Counted from the first letter of the stretch, positions 8,901 to 16,363 are shown. The stretch: DNA of 38,295 bases from JBLIAZ01 sp047631875 (GCA_047631875.1 JBLIAZ010000002.1:1-38295); one strand, 5' to 3'. Notes: generated by a model from the letters alone, not told the origin. Program-made: numbers and translations.

Positions 8901-9692
8901 AATTGTACTGAAAATGATACTGTTGATGTCATTGTACACGCTTTACCAGTGATTGCAATGACCTCAGACACAATAATATGTGATGGTACAAAAGCATACT
9001 TGTGGGCAACAGGAGGAGTACAATACAAATGGTCACCTGAACAAAATTTAAATGCCAGTAACATATCCAATCCAGTTTCATCCACCACAGTAGCTGAAAC
9101 TTACCAGGTAATCGTGATTGACGGAAATAATTGTATTGATTCCTTGTCAACAAATGTGGGCGTTAATGTTACACCTGAAGCGGATTTTGACTATTCTTTT
9201 ATTGCGTCCTGTCCTGGATTTGATGTCGACTTTACTGATAAAAGTGCCAACATGGACAGTTGGAATTGGATATTTGGAGATGGAGCAGTAAGTTTGGATA
9301 AGTCACCAAATCATGTATACGAGTTTGGAAAATCTGTAACGACCACATTGATAGTTGGCAACAATAGTTATTGTTTTGATACAGCCACTGTAAATTTTGA
9401 CTGGAAAAAATTAGAAGACTACATTAAAATTGAGGCCCCAAATATAATTACTCCAAATGGAAACAAAGTAAACGATTGTTTCGAAGTGAAAATTGAAGGT
9501 GATTTTGATGACTGTACTAAAATAGAAGTATTCAACAGGTGGGGTATGAAAGTATATGACAATCAGGAGTTTGACACCTGTTTTAAAGGCGTCAATGAGT
9601 ATAATTTTCAGGAATTAACTCAAGGCACCTACTTTTATGTGATCACGGTGAACGACTACATTAAAAATGGATTTATTCATATAGCAAGGTAA
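5940..9692 (+). CDS. secreted T9SS type B protein: beta-propeller, PKD, Ig-like repeats, CHU_C sorting domain
   Basis: A 1,250-residue exported protein. Signal peptide at residues 1-18 (MKKTLLFCFLVPLTLFSQ). Residues about 20-365 form a propeller-like N-terminal region with repeated strands (SEGTASVSDCEGNLLFYTSG, SRDGKKIGAVVDF, FSPNSSKMYINS). A PKD-like unit follows at about 370-447 (VLWEFGDPN, HQFTSVGTYYG). Then about eight Ig-like repeats of 75-85 residues lie at 450-1078, each with a DxxxC..DSI/DTI-type start and a YxWxP strand. A second PKD unit is at about 1080-1155 (WNWIFGDGAVS). The C-terminal 85 residues (PNIITPNGNKVND, IEVFNRWGMKVYD, QGTYFYVI) are the CHU_C domain, known to target proteins to the type IX secretion system. 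The protein is probably displayed on or released from the surface; adhesion is an inference. T9SS machinery genes are not in the window. Confidence 0.93.
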   Translation: MKKTLLFCFLVPLTLFSQGEFNNWHFGEGLTFNFNSGSPVVGTFSQVSSSNSEGTASVSDCEGNLLFYTSGQTVWNKSNNIMSNGTGLNGVSPSVFNGTYATQGALIVKRPETSGIYYIFTSSQAKGLYYSIVNMNLNSGLGAVIIKNTLLSTNKSEKLAVTYHSNGKDIWVVTHYGGSNQYESFLVTRTGVAASSVSSFDGVNHNDTHGDLKISRDGKKIGAVVDFKGVVYLGDFNNSTGVVSNTASLGGFASPHGVEFSPNSSKMYINSNDSRGVIQFSLIGTNSQSLSSDVTISNSGNIYGSLQLGPDDLIYVTTHGSSYIGVINNPDAFGSSANYINNAVSVGGNRAGYELTNVTLISPNSFNGPNTVLFNSTCANDITKFSLGVETDVVDVLWEFGDPNSILKNYSTKMSPEHQFTSVGTYYGKVVINYSCGKETINFTVIISEAPVFNLPDKVVCSGAPTNIGISGISNSSYLWTPSTGLNSNTISNPTLTISSSVSIKILQYNLTVTNNSSSCSSSQSMRVTMANAQVDAGPDIEMCSGDTVQIGSPDTSDHTYSWSPSINVFSPNSSLTDVVVFNNTEISVTNVYTLTATYLGCVSTDQVSLTVKPLPKINLPKDTTICSLDSIVLNVNGNQNATYMWSTAEGLNNTTAVSPNFAISNKDTEIVEYLKFVEISNNGCTYIDTVSIKVNPQAGVDDYQYLCPGFGVELSPFGKGVNFLWTPNQDIDNVNIKNPTVNPSSSITYYLNVTDVYGCSYLDSVFVDVNPVVPLDLGPDTVICRDDTILIGSIGHPLNAIYTWLPNKFLSNPDSNYTFTYPDSTLSYFVTSQSDTCFGYDTIQVKVNQLPNVVLESDSSICFRDSIYLVVTGAQNYTWTPNSFITTNNDSAYVFPHDTIDYIVRGVDTNSCVSFDTVTVSVRPLPIINLTPDSSVCLTDSIQVTAKGGGTYSWFPSEFVNDDTLSNPFLIPNKDTRFIVTVIGENNCTENDTVDVIVHALPVIAMTSDTIICDGTKAYLWATGGVQYKWSPEQNLNASNISNPVSSTTVAETYQVIVIDGNNCIDSLSTNVGVNVTPEADFDYSFIASCPGFDVDFTDKSANMDSWNWIFGDGAVSLDKSPNHVYEFGKSVTTTLIVGNNSYCFDTATVNFDWKKLEDYIKIEAPNIITPNGNKVNDCFEVKIEGDFDDCTKIEVFNRWGMKVYDNQEFDTCFKGVNEYNFQELTQGTYFYVITVNDYIKNGFIHIAR

Positions 9693-9756
9693 CCCTTGTT
9701 CAATTTTCACGTTAATAAATTAATGATGAATATACTCACTGTCTAAAAAAGTTCCT

Positions 9757-10476
9757 ATGAAGAAGGTTTTCCTGTTAATTATTCTGATAATTTTTATATT
9801 ATCCTGCAGTAAGGATGAAGAAAATGGAGAGGTGGACATAAGTGTTTTATCAAGTAAATTCAACACAGCAAACACTACTTTTACCATAAATGACGAAGAA
9901 ATTGTAATTACTTCCAAAGGTGTTCCGAATCACGAAAGCGCTTATTACGAAACATCAAATCCTTTGTACGCAAACTACACTTGGTCAGCATTTAAAAAGA
10001 ATCCCAACTCCATTGCAGAGCAAAACATGACAATGACTATTCCGCGTTATCCGTTGGTGGCAAGCAACCATGAATCCACACCATTGGGAGCAATGGGTAT
10101 TGCAGTAAACAGCGTTTCACTATACAACCAATATGCGGCACCAGGAGACGACTTGGAGGATGAAATTGAAACCTTTGATCAATGGGCAGGTCACCCGCAA
10201 AACCAAGGACAATATCATTATCATTTGGAAGCTTCATATTTATCCCAACAAAATGGCAATGAAGCTTTAGTAGGAATATTAATGGATGGTTTCCCAATTT
10301 ACGGAACACATGAAAATGGACAACAAGTCACCAATGCTGACTTGGACGAATACCATGGACACACGAGCTCAACAGCTGATTTCCCAGATGGAATCTATCA
10401 TTACCATGTCACATCTGAAGATCCATACATGAATGGAAATGGATATTATGGAACAGCGGGGACCCTTACTAACTAG
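9757..10476 (+). CDS. YHYH-domain lipoprotein
   Basis: A 239-residue lipoprotein: MKKVFLLIILIIFILSC with Cys17 as the lipid site. The mature protein carries the histidine-rich marks of the YHYH family: QYHYHLE at residues 152-158, MDGFPIYGTHENG at 176-188, LDEYHGHTSS at 196-205 and DGIYHYHVTSEDPY at 211-224. The family is widespread but its biochemical role is not established to my knowledge; the paired YHYH motifs look suited to metal binding, which is inference. It is the first gene of a three-lipoprotein unit: the MORN-like gene starts 16 bases after its stop and the SCO-family gene overlaps that one. No exact TAnnTTTG box was found in the 64-base gap upstream, so it might be read through from the CHU_C gene. 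Confidence 0.9.
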   Translation: MKKVFLLIILIIFILSCSKDEENGEVDISVLSSKFNTANTTFTINDEEIVITSKGVPNHESAYYETSNPLYANYTWSAFKKNPNSIAEQNMTMTIPRYPLVASNHESTPLGAMGIAVNSVSLYNQYAAPGDDLEDEIETFDQWAGHPQNQGQYHYHLEASYLSQQNGNEALVGILMDGFPIYGTHENGQQVTNADLDEYHGHTSSTADFPDGIYHYHVTSEDPYMNGNGYYGTAGTLTN

Positions 10477-10492
10477 CATAGTTGGTATTTGC

Positions 10493-11062
10493 ATGAAGGT
10501 TTCTTTTTCTATTTTCTTAATCACCTTGTTAGTTTCTTGCACCAGTAATAAAACTGAAATGCTCGAATTTACTTTTCAGGAAAGCGAATTTGAACATATC
10601 AACAACCTTTTGAATCGCAACAACAAACCATTTACAGGAATGTTGGTAGCATATTTTAACGAATCTTTGATAAAAAGTAAGCGTCCGTATGTGCAAGGTC
10701 TTTTAAATGGACAAGATTTTTTTTGGTATCCTAATGGTCAACTTGCCACTTCACGACATTATACAAATGGGATAAAAACTGGTACACACAAGGGTTGGTG
10801 GAATGATGGTCAACTTAAATTCATTTACCCCATTAACAACCAAGGACAATATGAAGGTGAAGTAAGGGAATGGTACAAGTCAGGTCAGCAGTACAAGTCC
10901 TTTTATTTTGAAAAAGGGAAGGAATCAGGTAGTCAAAAACTTTGGAAGTCAGACGGGAGAATCAAAGCTAATTACGTCATTAAGAACGGTCATAAGTATG
11001 GTTTGATTGGGTTGAAACGCTGTTATACTGTAAGAAGTGACAGTTCTAAAATGGAAAAATGA
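10493..11062 (+). CDS. MORN-variant (YwqK-like) repeat lipoprotein
   Basis: The longest frame starts at 10433 inside the previous gene, but the ATG at 10493 gives a clear lipoprotein signal, MKVSFSIFLITLLVSC (Cys16), so that start is chosen; the product is 189 residues. Residues about 68-165 hold MORN_2-type repeats, each with an aromatic 'WxxxGxL/xxxYxNGxxxG' pattern: FFWYPNGQLATSRHYTNGIK, GWWNDGQLKFIYPINNQG, EWYKSGQQYKSFYFEKGKES, LWKSDGRIKANYVIKNGHK. Proteins of this type are often labelled YwqK-family antitoxins by automatic pipelines; here an exported lipoprotein between a YHYH and a SCO protein makes that label doubtful. Its stop overlaps the next start by ATGA, indicating translational coupling. 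Role unknown, perhaps scaffolding at the membrane. Confidence 0.85.
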   Translation: MKVSFSIFLITLLVSCTSNKTEMLEFTFQESEFEHINNLLNRNNKPFTGMLVAYFNESLIKSKRPYVQGLLNGQDFFWYPNGQLATSRHYTNGIKTGTHKGWWNDGQLKFIYPINNQGQYEGEVREWYKSGQQYKSFYFEKGKESGSQKLWKSDGRIKANYVIKNGHKYGLIGLKRCYTVRSDSSKMEK

Positions 11063-11706
11063 GAAGACAAATATACTTTCTTGTAATCGTATTCTTAGTG
11101 ATTTCTTGCGGCGGTTTAGAGAGCAAGAAAGAACTAGACGAACTTCCATTTTTTAATTCAGCATCTTTTACTCCGGAATGGATTCAAGAAAATGAACAAA
11201 AACACGACAGCATTCATGTCATTGCTAATTTTAGTTTGATAAATCAAGATGGTAAAATTGTTAACAACGAAACCTTTAATGGACATGTTTACGTTGCTAA
11301 TTTCTTTTTTACCACTTGTCCAGGATTATGCCCAAGGTTAAGCTCCAGCATGAAAATGCTTCAAGACAGTTTAATGACTGAAGATGTGTTGTTGGTTTCA
11401 CATACTGTCATGCCATCACATGATTCTGTTGGCGTTTTACTACTGTATGCAGAAAGTAAAGAGGTTGTTTCAGGAAAATGGCATTTACTTACTGGTGACA
11501 AAGAAAAAATATATAAACTTGCCAGGGAAAGCTACTTTGCGGATGAAGACTTTGAAAAAACTCAAAAAGCGTCTGGCTTTATTCACACTGAAAACATTTT
11601 ACTTGTTGATTCAAAAGGAAGAATTCGTGGTGTATACAATGGTACATTACAATTAGAAATGCTTCGCTTGCTTGAGCACATTAAAATCCTTCAAAAGGAA
11701 ACGTAA
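11059..11706 (+). CDS. SCO1/SenC-family thioredoxin-fold lipoprotein
   Basis: A 215-residue lipoprotein (MRRQIYFLVIVFLVISC, Cys17). The thioredoxin-like domain covers about residues 55-212: FSLINQDGKIV at 58-68, VANFFFTTCPGLCPRL at 79-94 with the CxxxC pair Cys87 and Cys91, and GFIHTENILLVDSKGRIRG at 173-191 with the distal His176. In characterised SCO proteins the two cysteines and this histidine bind copper and serve cytochrome oxidase CuA assembly or thiol redox work; here all three are kept. No cytochrome oxidase gene is nearby, so the client is unknown. It is the third gene of the YHYH/MORN/SCO unit and overlaps the MORN-like gene by 4 bases. Lipidation places it on the outer side of the inner membrane or in the outer membrane. 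Confidence 0.92.
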   Translation: MRRQIYFLVIVFLVISCGGLESKKELDELPFFNSASFTPEWIQENEQKHDSIHVIANFSLINQDGKIVNNETFNGHVYVANFFFTTCPGLCPRLSSSMKMLQDSLMTEDVLLVSHTVMPSHDSVGVLLLYAESKEVVSGKWHLLTGDKEKIYKLARESYFADEDFEKTQKASGFIHTENILLVDSKGRIRGVYNGTLQLEMLRLLEHIKILQKET

Positions 11707-11725
11707 TGACCTGAGTTTTATTAAT

Positions 11726-11733
11726 TACATTTG
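11726..11733 (+). promoter_or_regulatory. -7 box for the purK operon
   Basis: TACATTTG matches TAnnTTTG exactly and lies 18 bases upstream of the purK ATG at 11752. No clear TTG was found at the usual distance upstream, so the -33 element is weak or absent. Placement after the SCO-gene stop (11706) suggests a new transcription unit starting here. Confidence 0.5.
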
Positions 11734-11751
11734 TGACTAATAAAAACCTAG

Positions 11752-12891
11752 ATGGGAAACTTCAATAATCGTGTTAAAATTGCAGTGGTAGGAGGAGGGC
11801 AACTGGGGAGAATGCTGCAACAAAAAGCTTATTCTTACGGCTTAGATTTAGCATTTTTGGATCCTGACAGGCATGCTCCAAGCAGCAATTTAAGCAGTTG
11901 GTTTTATAAAGGATCGCTACAAGATGAGGAATTGGTTTATGATTTAGGTAAAAACCGAGACATCATTACCATCGAGATTGAGAACGTCAATACAAAGGCT
12001 TTAAAGCGGTTGGAAAAGGAGGGTAAAAAAGTATTCCCTCAACCTCATATCATTGAATTGATTCAAGATAAAGGACTTCAAAAGCAGTTTTTCATTGACA
12101 ACAACATTCCAACTTCTACTTTTTACTTGCTTGATGGAAAGCACGAATTGCCTTTGTTTAAGGATGAGCTTCCATTCATGCAAAAAATGAGAAAAGGAGG
12201 CTACGACGGAAAAGGTGTAGTGGCAATTAAATCAGAAGCCGATTTTGACAAAGGTTTTGAAGTGCCGAGCATCTTAGAAAAATTCATTGATTTTAAAAAG
12301 GAGTTATCTGTTATAGTAGCAAGGAATGAAAGCGGAGAGGTGAAATGCTTTCCTTGTGTAGAGCAAGAGTTCAGTGAGGAGGCAAACCTCGTGGAGTTTC
12401 TCTTTTCACCAGCTATTATTAGCCCTGAAATAGAAAAAAGAGCCATAGAAATTGCTGAGAATATCATTTCTAAATTAGAAATGGTGGGTATCTTAGCTGT
12501 TGAATTATTTTTGACCCAGGATGATGAATTACTAGTCAATGAAATTGCACCAAGACCGCATAACAGTGGACATCAAACCATTGAAGGAAATACAGAATCG
12601 CAATACGGACAGTTGCTTAGGTGCTTGTTGAATATGCCCTTAGGAGATACCTCCATTGTCAAGCCATCAGTGATGGTTAATTTATTAGGAGAAAAGGGAT
12701 TTGAAGGAAGTGTCATTTACGAAGGAATGGATGAAATACTTAGTCTGAAGGGAGTGTATGTTCATTTGTACGGCAAAAAGATTACGAAACCTTTTAGGAA
12801 AATGGGGCACATCACCATCACAGCTGACACGATAGAGGAAGCAAAAGAAATTGCAATAAAAGTTAAAAACACCATAAAAGTCAAAGCATGA
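11752..12891 (+). CDS. purK: 5-(carboxyamino)imidazole ribonucleotide synthase
   Basis: A 379-residue ATP-grasp enzyme that carboxylates aminoimidazole ribonucleotide with ATP and bicarbonate in purine synthesis. Seen: the N-terminal VKIAVVGGGQLGRMLQQKAY Rossmann-like start, IITIEIENVNTKALKRLE, the VFPQPHIIELIQDKGLQKQF lid region, MQKMRKGGYDGKGVV (ATP-grasp glycine loop), and VNEIAPRPHNSGHQTIEGN with the metal-binding and product-site residues. Length is normal. Its stop overlaps the purE start by 4 bases (ATGA), so the two enzymes, which act in sequence and share an unstable intermediate, are translationally coupled. It heads a six-gene run. Confidence 0.97.
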   Translation: MGNFNNRVKIAVVGGGQLGRMLQQKAYSYGLDLAFLDPDRHAPSSNLSSWFYKGSLQDEELVYDLGKNRDIITIEIENVNTKALKRLEKEGKKVFPQPHIIELIQDKGLQKQFFIDNNIPTSTFYLLDGKHELPLFKDELPFMQKMRKGGYDGKGVVAIKSEADFDKGFEVPSILEKFIDFKKELSVIVARNESGEVKCFPCVEQEFSEEANLVEFLFSPAIISPEIEKRAIEIAENIISKLEMVGILAVELFLTQDDELLVNEIAPRPHNSGHQTIEGNTESQYGQLLRCLLNMPLGDTSIVKPSVMVNLLGEKGFEGSVIYEGMDEILSLKGVYVHLYGKKITKPFRKMGHITITADTIEEAKEIAIKVKNTIKVKA

Positions 12892-13418
12892 GCATTGAAT
12901 TAAACACACCCCTAGTGGGAATTATCATGGGCAGTAAAAGCGACTTACCAATCATGGAAGAAGCGGCAAAAATATTGGACGAATTACAAGTCCCTTTTGA
13001 AATCACAGTAGTATCGGCGCACAGGACACCAGAAAGAATGGTAGAATACGCCAAACAAGCAAGTAGCCGTGGTATAAAAACCATCATTGCTGGAGCTGGA
13101 GGAGCAGCACATTTACCTGGAATGGTAGCAGCTCTAACACATTTACCTGTGATAGGAGTTCCTGTAAAATCAAGCAATTCAATTGATGGTTGGGATTCAA
13201 TACTTTCCATACTTCAAATGCCAGGAGGTGTGCCAGTAGCAACTGTAGCCCTAAACGGAGCAAAAAATGCTGGATTATTAGCTGCGCAAATTGTCGGAAC
13301 TTCAGACTTAAATTTATCAAACAGATTGATAGCGTACAAAGAAGGTTTGAAATCGAGTGTACTAGAAAGTAAAAAAGCAGTAGAAGCCGTTTCCTTTAAA
13401 ATGAACACAAGTAAATAA
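12888..13418 (+). CDS. purE: 5-(carboxyamino)imidazole ribonucleotide mutase (class I PurE)
   Basis: A 176-residue protein that moves the carboxyl group of N5-CAIR to give CAIR. Class I marks are all present: GIIMGSKSDLPIMEEA near the start, VVSAHRTPERM, IAGAGGAAHLPGMVAALT, and GVPVKSSNSIDGWDSILSILQMPGGVPVATV. The presence of purK directly upstream with a 4-base overlap agrees with the two-step bacterial route rather than the one-step class II enzyme. The next gene (MscS-like) begins 7 bases after the stop, so the operon continues into unrelated functions. Confidence 0.98.
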   Translation: MSIELNTPLVGIIMGSKSDLPIMEEAAKILDELQVPFEITVVSAHRTPERMVEYAKQASSRGIKTIIAGAGGAAHLPGMVAALTHLPVIGVPVKSSNSIDGWDSILSILQMPGGVPVATVALNGAKNAGLLAAQIVGTSDLNLSNRLIAYKEGLKSSVLESKKAVEAVSFKMNTSK

Positions 13419-13425
13419 GTAAGCA

Positions 13426-14256
13426 ATGGATGAATTACTAAAAAAGATTGATTTGAATGAAATGGCCTCCTTATTAGGGGAGCTCATCATTACCTATGGA
13501 ACAAACTTGATAGGTGCAATCGTTGTTTTAGCAATAGGATTATGGGTCATCAAGTTGATTACCAAAGGAGTAGGTGTTGTTCTGGACAAAAAGGAAGTTG
13601 ATCCTTCCATTACAAGTTTTATAAAAAGCTTTTTAAACATAGCCTTAAAAGCCATGTTGTTCATTTCAGTGCTCACAAAAATTGGGGTTGAAATGACATC
13701 CTTTGTTGCCTTGATTGGTGCAGCAGGATTGGCTATAGGTATGGCACTATCAGGAACGTTGCAAAATTTTGCCGGAGGAGTCATGATTTTGTTGTTCAAG
13801 CCGTTTAAAGTTGGTGATTTTATTGATGCGCAAGGTCATAAAGGAACGGTAAGTGAGATTAAAATATTCAATACCATTTTAAAAACGCCTGACAACCAAG
13901 TGATTATTATTCCGAACGGAGGTTTGTCAACAAGTTCCATGGTGAACATTACTACTGAAAAAACAAGGAGAGTAGAGTGGAATTTTGGAATTGCCTACGG
14001 TGACAGTTACCACGCAGCCAAAGAATTGCTCTTAAAACTAATCAAGGCAGACCACAGGGTATTGTCTGACCCAGAGCCATTCATCGCTTTAAGTGAGTTA
14101 GGTGACAACGCCATTAACATAGTGGTTCGAGTGTGGGTGCAAAAGGAAAATTTTGGGGGTGTGCTTTTTGGAATGAATGAAAAGGTATATGTTGAATTCC
14201 CAAAAGCTGGATTAAGTTTCCCGTATCCTCAAATGGATGTTCACATTCAAAAATAA
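13426..14256 (+). CDS. small-conductance mechanosensitive channel (MscS family)
   Basis: A 276-residue inner-membrane protein, near the length of E. coli MscS. Three predicted membrane segments: about residues 22-45 (NLIGAIVVLAIGLWVIKLI), 62-85 (FLNIALKAMLFISVLTKIG) and the pore helix 92-125 (VALIGAAGLAIGMALSGTLQNFAGGVMILLF, split here only for description), with the small-residue spacing that packs the MscS pore. The cytoplasmic beta domain follows: FKVGDFIDAQGHKGTVSEIKIF and IIIPNGGLSTSSMVNIT. It should open under membrane tension and release solutes during hypo-osmotic shock. It sits 7 bases after purE and 12 before the rhomboid gene; no separate promoter is evident. Confidence 0.95.
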   Translation: MDELLKKIDLNEMASLLGELIITYGTNLIGAIVVLAIGLWVIKLITKGVGVVLDKKEVDPSITSFIKSFLNIALKAMLFISVLTKIGVEMTSFVALIGAAGLAIGMALSGTLQNFAGGVMILLFKPFKVGDFIDAQGHKGTVSEIKIFNTILKTPDNQVIIIPNGGLSTSSMVNITTEKTRRVEWNFGIAYGDSYHAAKELLLKLIKADHRVLSDPEPFIALSELGDNAINIVVRVWVQKENFGGVLFGMNEKVYVEFPKAGLSFPYPQMDVHIQK

Positions 14257-14268
14257 TAGGTTGTAAGG

Positions 14269-14883
14269 ATGTCAGTTACGCTAATCATTATCATATTCAC
14301 TGCTTTTATTACCTTCTCAGCATTCAAGGATCATGCTTTACGAAGCAAACTAATTTTCCATCCCTATACTGTATATGGCAAAAAAGAATGGTTTCGATTA
14401 ATCAGTCATGGTTTTATTCATGCTGATAACAGTCATGCATTTTTTAACCTGTTCGCGCTTTGGATGTTTGGGACCAATGTAGAAGCTTATTTCGGTCAAT
14501 ATTTTGGTGGGAAAGCCACACTGTACTTTATTATTTTGTATGTCGGAGGTATTGTTGCAGCCTCTCTGATAAGTTTAGAGAAACACAAAAACAATCCATC
14601 CTACAGCGCACTAGGAGCATCAGGTGCAGTGTCCGCAGTTGTTTTCTCCGCAATTGTCATGGAACCTAAAATGCAAATGGGTCTGATCTTTTTCCCTGTC
14701 ATGATTGACGGCTGGATCTTTGGACTTTTATACCTAGCATACTCTACGTACATGTCAAAAAAAGCAACAGACAACATAGGACATGACGCTCACATCTGGG
14801 GAGCAGTTTTTGGTTTCCTAATTACTATAGCTTTCCGACCTGAATTTTTAACGGAGTTTTTGGATCAAATAAAAATATTTTAA
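14269..14883 (+). CDS. rhomboid-family intramembrane serine protease
   Basis: A 204-residue polytopic membrane protein with the rhomboid active-site elements: the H..N-type segment ISHGFIHADNSHAFFNLFALWMFG (about residues 45-68), the nucleophile motif GASGAVSA with Ser118, and the catalytic-histidine motif AHIWGAVFG with His175. Six hydrophobic segments can be outlined, the minimal bacterial rhomboid core. It should cleave membrane-anchored substrates within or near the bilayer; substrates are unknown. Its stop TAA overlaps the next ATG by one base (14883), so expression of the following phosphatase is linked to it. Confidence 0.92.
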   Translation: MSVTLIIIIFTAFITFSAFKDHALRSKLIFHPYTVYGKKEWFRLISHGFIHADNSHAFFNLFALWMFGTNVEAYFGQYFGGKATLYFIILYVGGIVAASLISLEKHKNNPSYSALGASGAVSAVVFSAIVMEPKMQMGLIFFPVMIDGWIFGLLYLAYSTYMSKKATDNIGHDAHIWGAVFGFLITIAFRPEFLTEFLDQIKIF

Positions 14884-15365
14884 TGAACAAAGCAGTTTTT
14901 CTTGATAGAGACGGTGTCATCAATTATGATCCCGACGAGTACACCTACAAATTAGAAGAAACTCATATACTTGATGGTATTCTTTCTTTCGCAAAACAGC
15001 TAAAGCAAAAAGGTTATTTAATCATTGTGATTACCAACCAAGGGGGTATTGACAAACAAGTATATGGCTTTGATGCTGTGGAAGCGATTCATGAATTCAT
15101 CCATGGTGAATTTTTAAAAGAAGGAGTTGAAATTACCGACTACTATTACTGTCCTCATCACAGTAATTTGCAAAAATGCATGTGCCGAAAACCAGACTCT
15201 TTGATGATAGAACGAGCCATGTACAAATATGACATCGACCCCAAACAATCCTATTTCATAGGCGACAAATGGAGAGATGTTGAGTGTGGAGAAAAAGCTG
15301 GAGTTACAGGAATTAAAATTGATGTGAACATCATCACTAAGAAATTAATTGATCAAATTGCGTAA
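14883..15365 (+). CDS. gmhB: HAD-family histidinol-phosphatase/GmhB-like phosphatase
   Basis: A 160-residue HAD hydrolase. The nucleophile motif FLDRDGVIN is at residues 6-14 (Asp8 nucleophile, Asp10 acid/base), VITNQGGI at 49-56, and the acidic motif FIGDKWRDVECG at 125-136. A zinc loop is visible: Cys90, His92, Cys99 and Cys101 in the segment YYYCPHHSNLQKCMCRKP. This layout is that of D-glycero-D-manno-heptose-1,7-bisphosphate 7-phosphatase (GmhB) and of the N-terminal half of HisB. No histidine-synthesis or heptose genes are adjacent, so the physiological substrate is not proven and the symbol is tentative. It begins on the last base of the rhomboid stop codon. Confidence 0.85.
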   Translation: MNKAVFLDRDGVINYDPDEYTYKLEETHILDGILSFAKQLKQKGYLIIVITNQGGIDKQVYGFDAVEAIHEFIHGEFLKEGVEITDYYYCPHHSNLQKCMCRKPDSLMIERAMYKYDIDPKQSYFIGDKWRDVECGEKAGVTGIKIDVNIITKKLIDQIA

Positions 15366-15377
15366 TAATAATGTAAC

Positions 15378-16202
15378 ATGAACGAATTTGACAACGTCAA
15401 TGGATTTTTAATTGAAAAGGGAGAAAAACTTTTCAATACAGGAAACCGCTCTTTCAAATATGGCGATGGTATTTTTGAAACCATGAAAGTGGTGGATAGT
15501 AAAGTCTTGTTTTTAGACGATCATTTACAGCGTTTGCAATTGGGAATGAGGTTGTTAAAGATTGATAATGATAGTTTTGATGCAAAAAAATGGGGCCGAG
15601 AAATTGAACGAGTTATTCTTAAAAATCGCTACACCTTTGCCAAGTTAAGGATGACAATATACAGAGAGTCACCAGGTTTGTATACCCCTATGGCTAATGA
15701 CATGGGTTTTATCATTGAAGGTGTCAGCTACGATCGTAAAAATTACACATTCAAAAGTGAAGGCATATCTTTAGGTGTTTTTGACGAATTACATAAACCT
15801 GTCGATAAAATTGCTAACTGCAAAACAACTTCTGCATTGGTGTACGTAATGGCTTCATTGTATAAAAAAGAACAACAATTGGGTGATGTAGTAGTGCTTA
15901 ATTCTAAAGGAGCTGTGTGCGAATCAAGCAATGCTAACTTGTTTTACGTCAAGGATGATCAAGTGTTCACGCCCTCGCTAGATCAAGGTTGTATAGCTGG
16001 GGTGTTCAGGATGCAAGTAATTAACTACTGTGAAAAAAAAAATGTTGTATTAGAAGAACTGAAAGTGAGTATACAGGATTTGTTGGATGCCGACGAGATT
16101 TTCTTAACGAACGTCATTGGAGGAGTGCAAGGAGTGAGTGATTTTCAAAATGTAGGTAAATCGCAAGATTTTGTGAAACAATTGCAAAGTTTTTTTAATT
16201 AA
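15378..16202 (+). CDS. class IV PLP-dependent aminotransferase (PabC/IlvE/Dat-like)
   Basis: A 274-residue fold-type IV PLP enzyme. Seen: the N-terminal RSFKYGDGIFETMKVVDSKVLFLDDHLQRL (residues about 24-52, quoted in part by its key residues YGDGxFET and DHLxRL), the probable PLP lysine in KIANCKTTSALVYV (Lys149), the E..xSNxF motif CESSNANLFYV, and the late TPSLDQGCIAGVFR and DEIFLTNVIGGVQGV. Members include 4-amino-4-deoxychorismate lyase (folate), branched-chain and D-amino-acid aminotransferases; the short length and motif details lean to PabC-like, but the sequence alone does not decide. It is the last gene of the purK run, 12 bases after the phosphatase; a 161-base gap follows. Confidence 0.85.
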   Translation: MNEFDNVNGFLIEKGEKLFNTGNRSFKYGDGIFETMKVVDSKVLFLDDHLQRLQLGMRLLKIDNDSFDAKKWGREIERVILKNRYTFAKLRMTIYRESPGLYTPMANDMGFIIEGVSYDRKNYTFKSEGISLGVFDELHKPVDKIANCKTTSALVYVMASLYKKEQQLGDVVVLNSKGAVCESSNANLFYVKDDQVFTPSLDQGCIAGVFRMQVINYCEKKNVVLEELKVSIQDLLDADEIFLTNVIGGVQGVSDFQNVGKSQDFVKQLQSFFN

Positions 16203-16337
16203 ATCTTGCATGAAATATTTTGCTAACCCCTTTCGTTTTAAGTACATAGTAGACGAAACTCGATTAGTTATTCACCAACGTTAATAAAAAGTCAAAATAA
16301 TCCTGCCCAAGGAGTTTTTATAACCCTTTATTTGATA

Positions 16338-16345
16338 TACTTTTG
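16338..16345 (+). promoter_or_regulatory. -7 box for the helicase gene
   Basis: TACTTTTG matches TAnnTTTG exactly and lies 18 bases before the ATG at 16364. A T-rich stretch (TTTTTA near 16315-16320) is at the -33 position but is not a clean TTTG. The 161-base gap 16203-16363 holds no gene. Confidence 0.5.
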
Positions 16346-16363
16346 TTACCTATTTTTTAAACG

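Noticed and set aside
10493..11062. MORN/YwqK-like gene as the antitoxin of a toxin-antitoxin pair
   Set aside because: The product is an exported lipoprotein inside a three-lipoprotein unit and no toxin-like gene is next to it.
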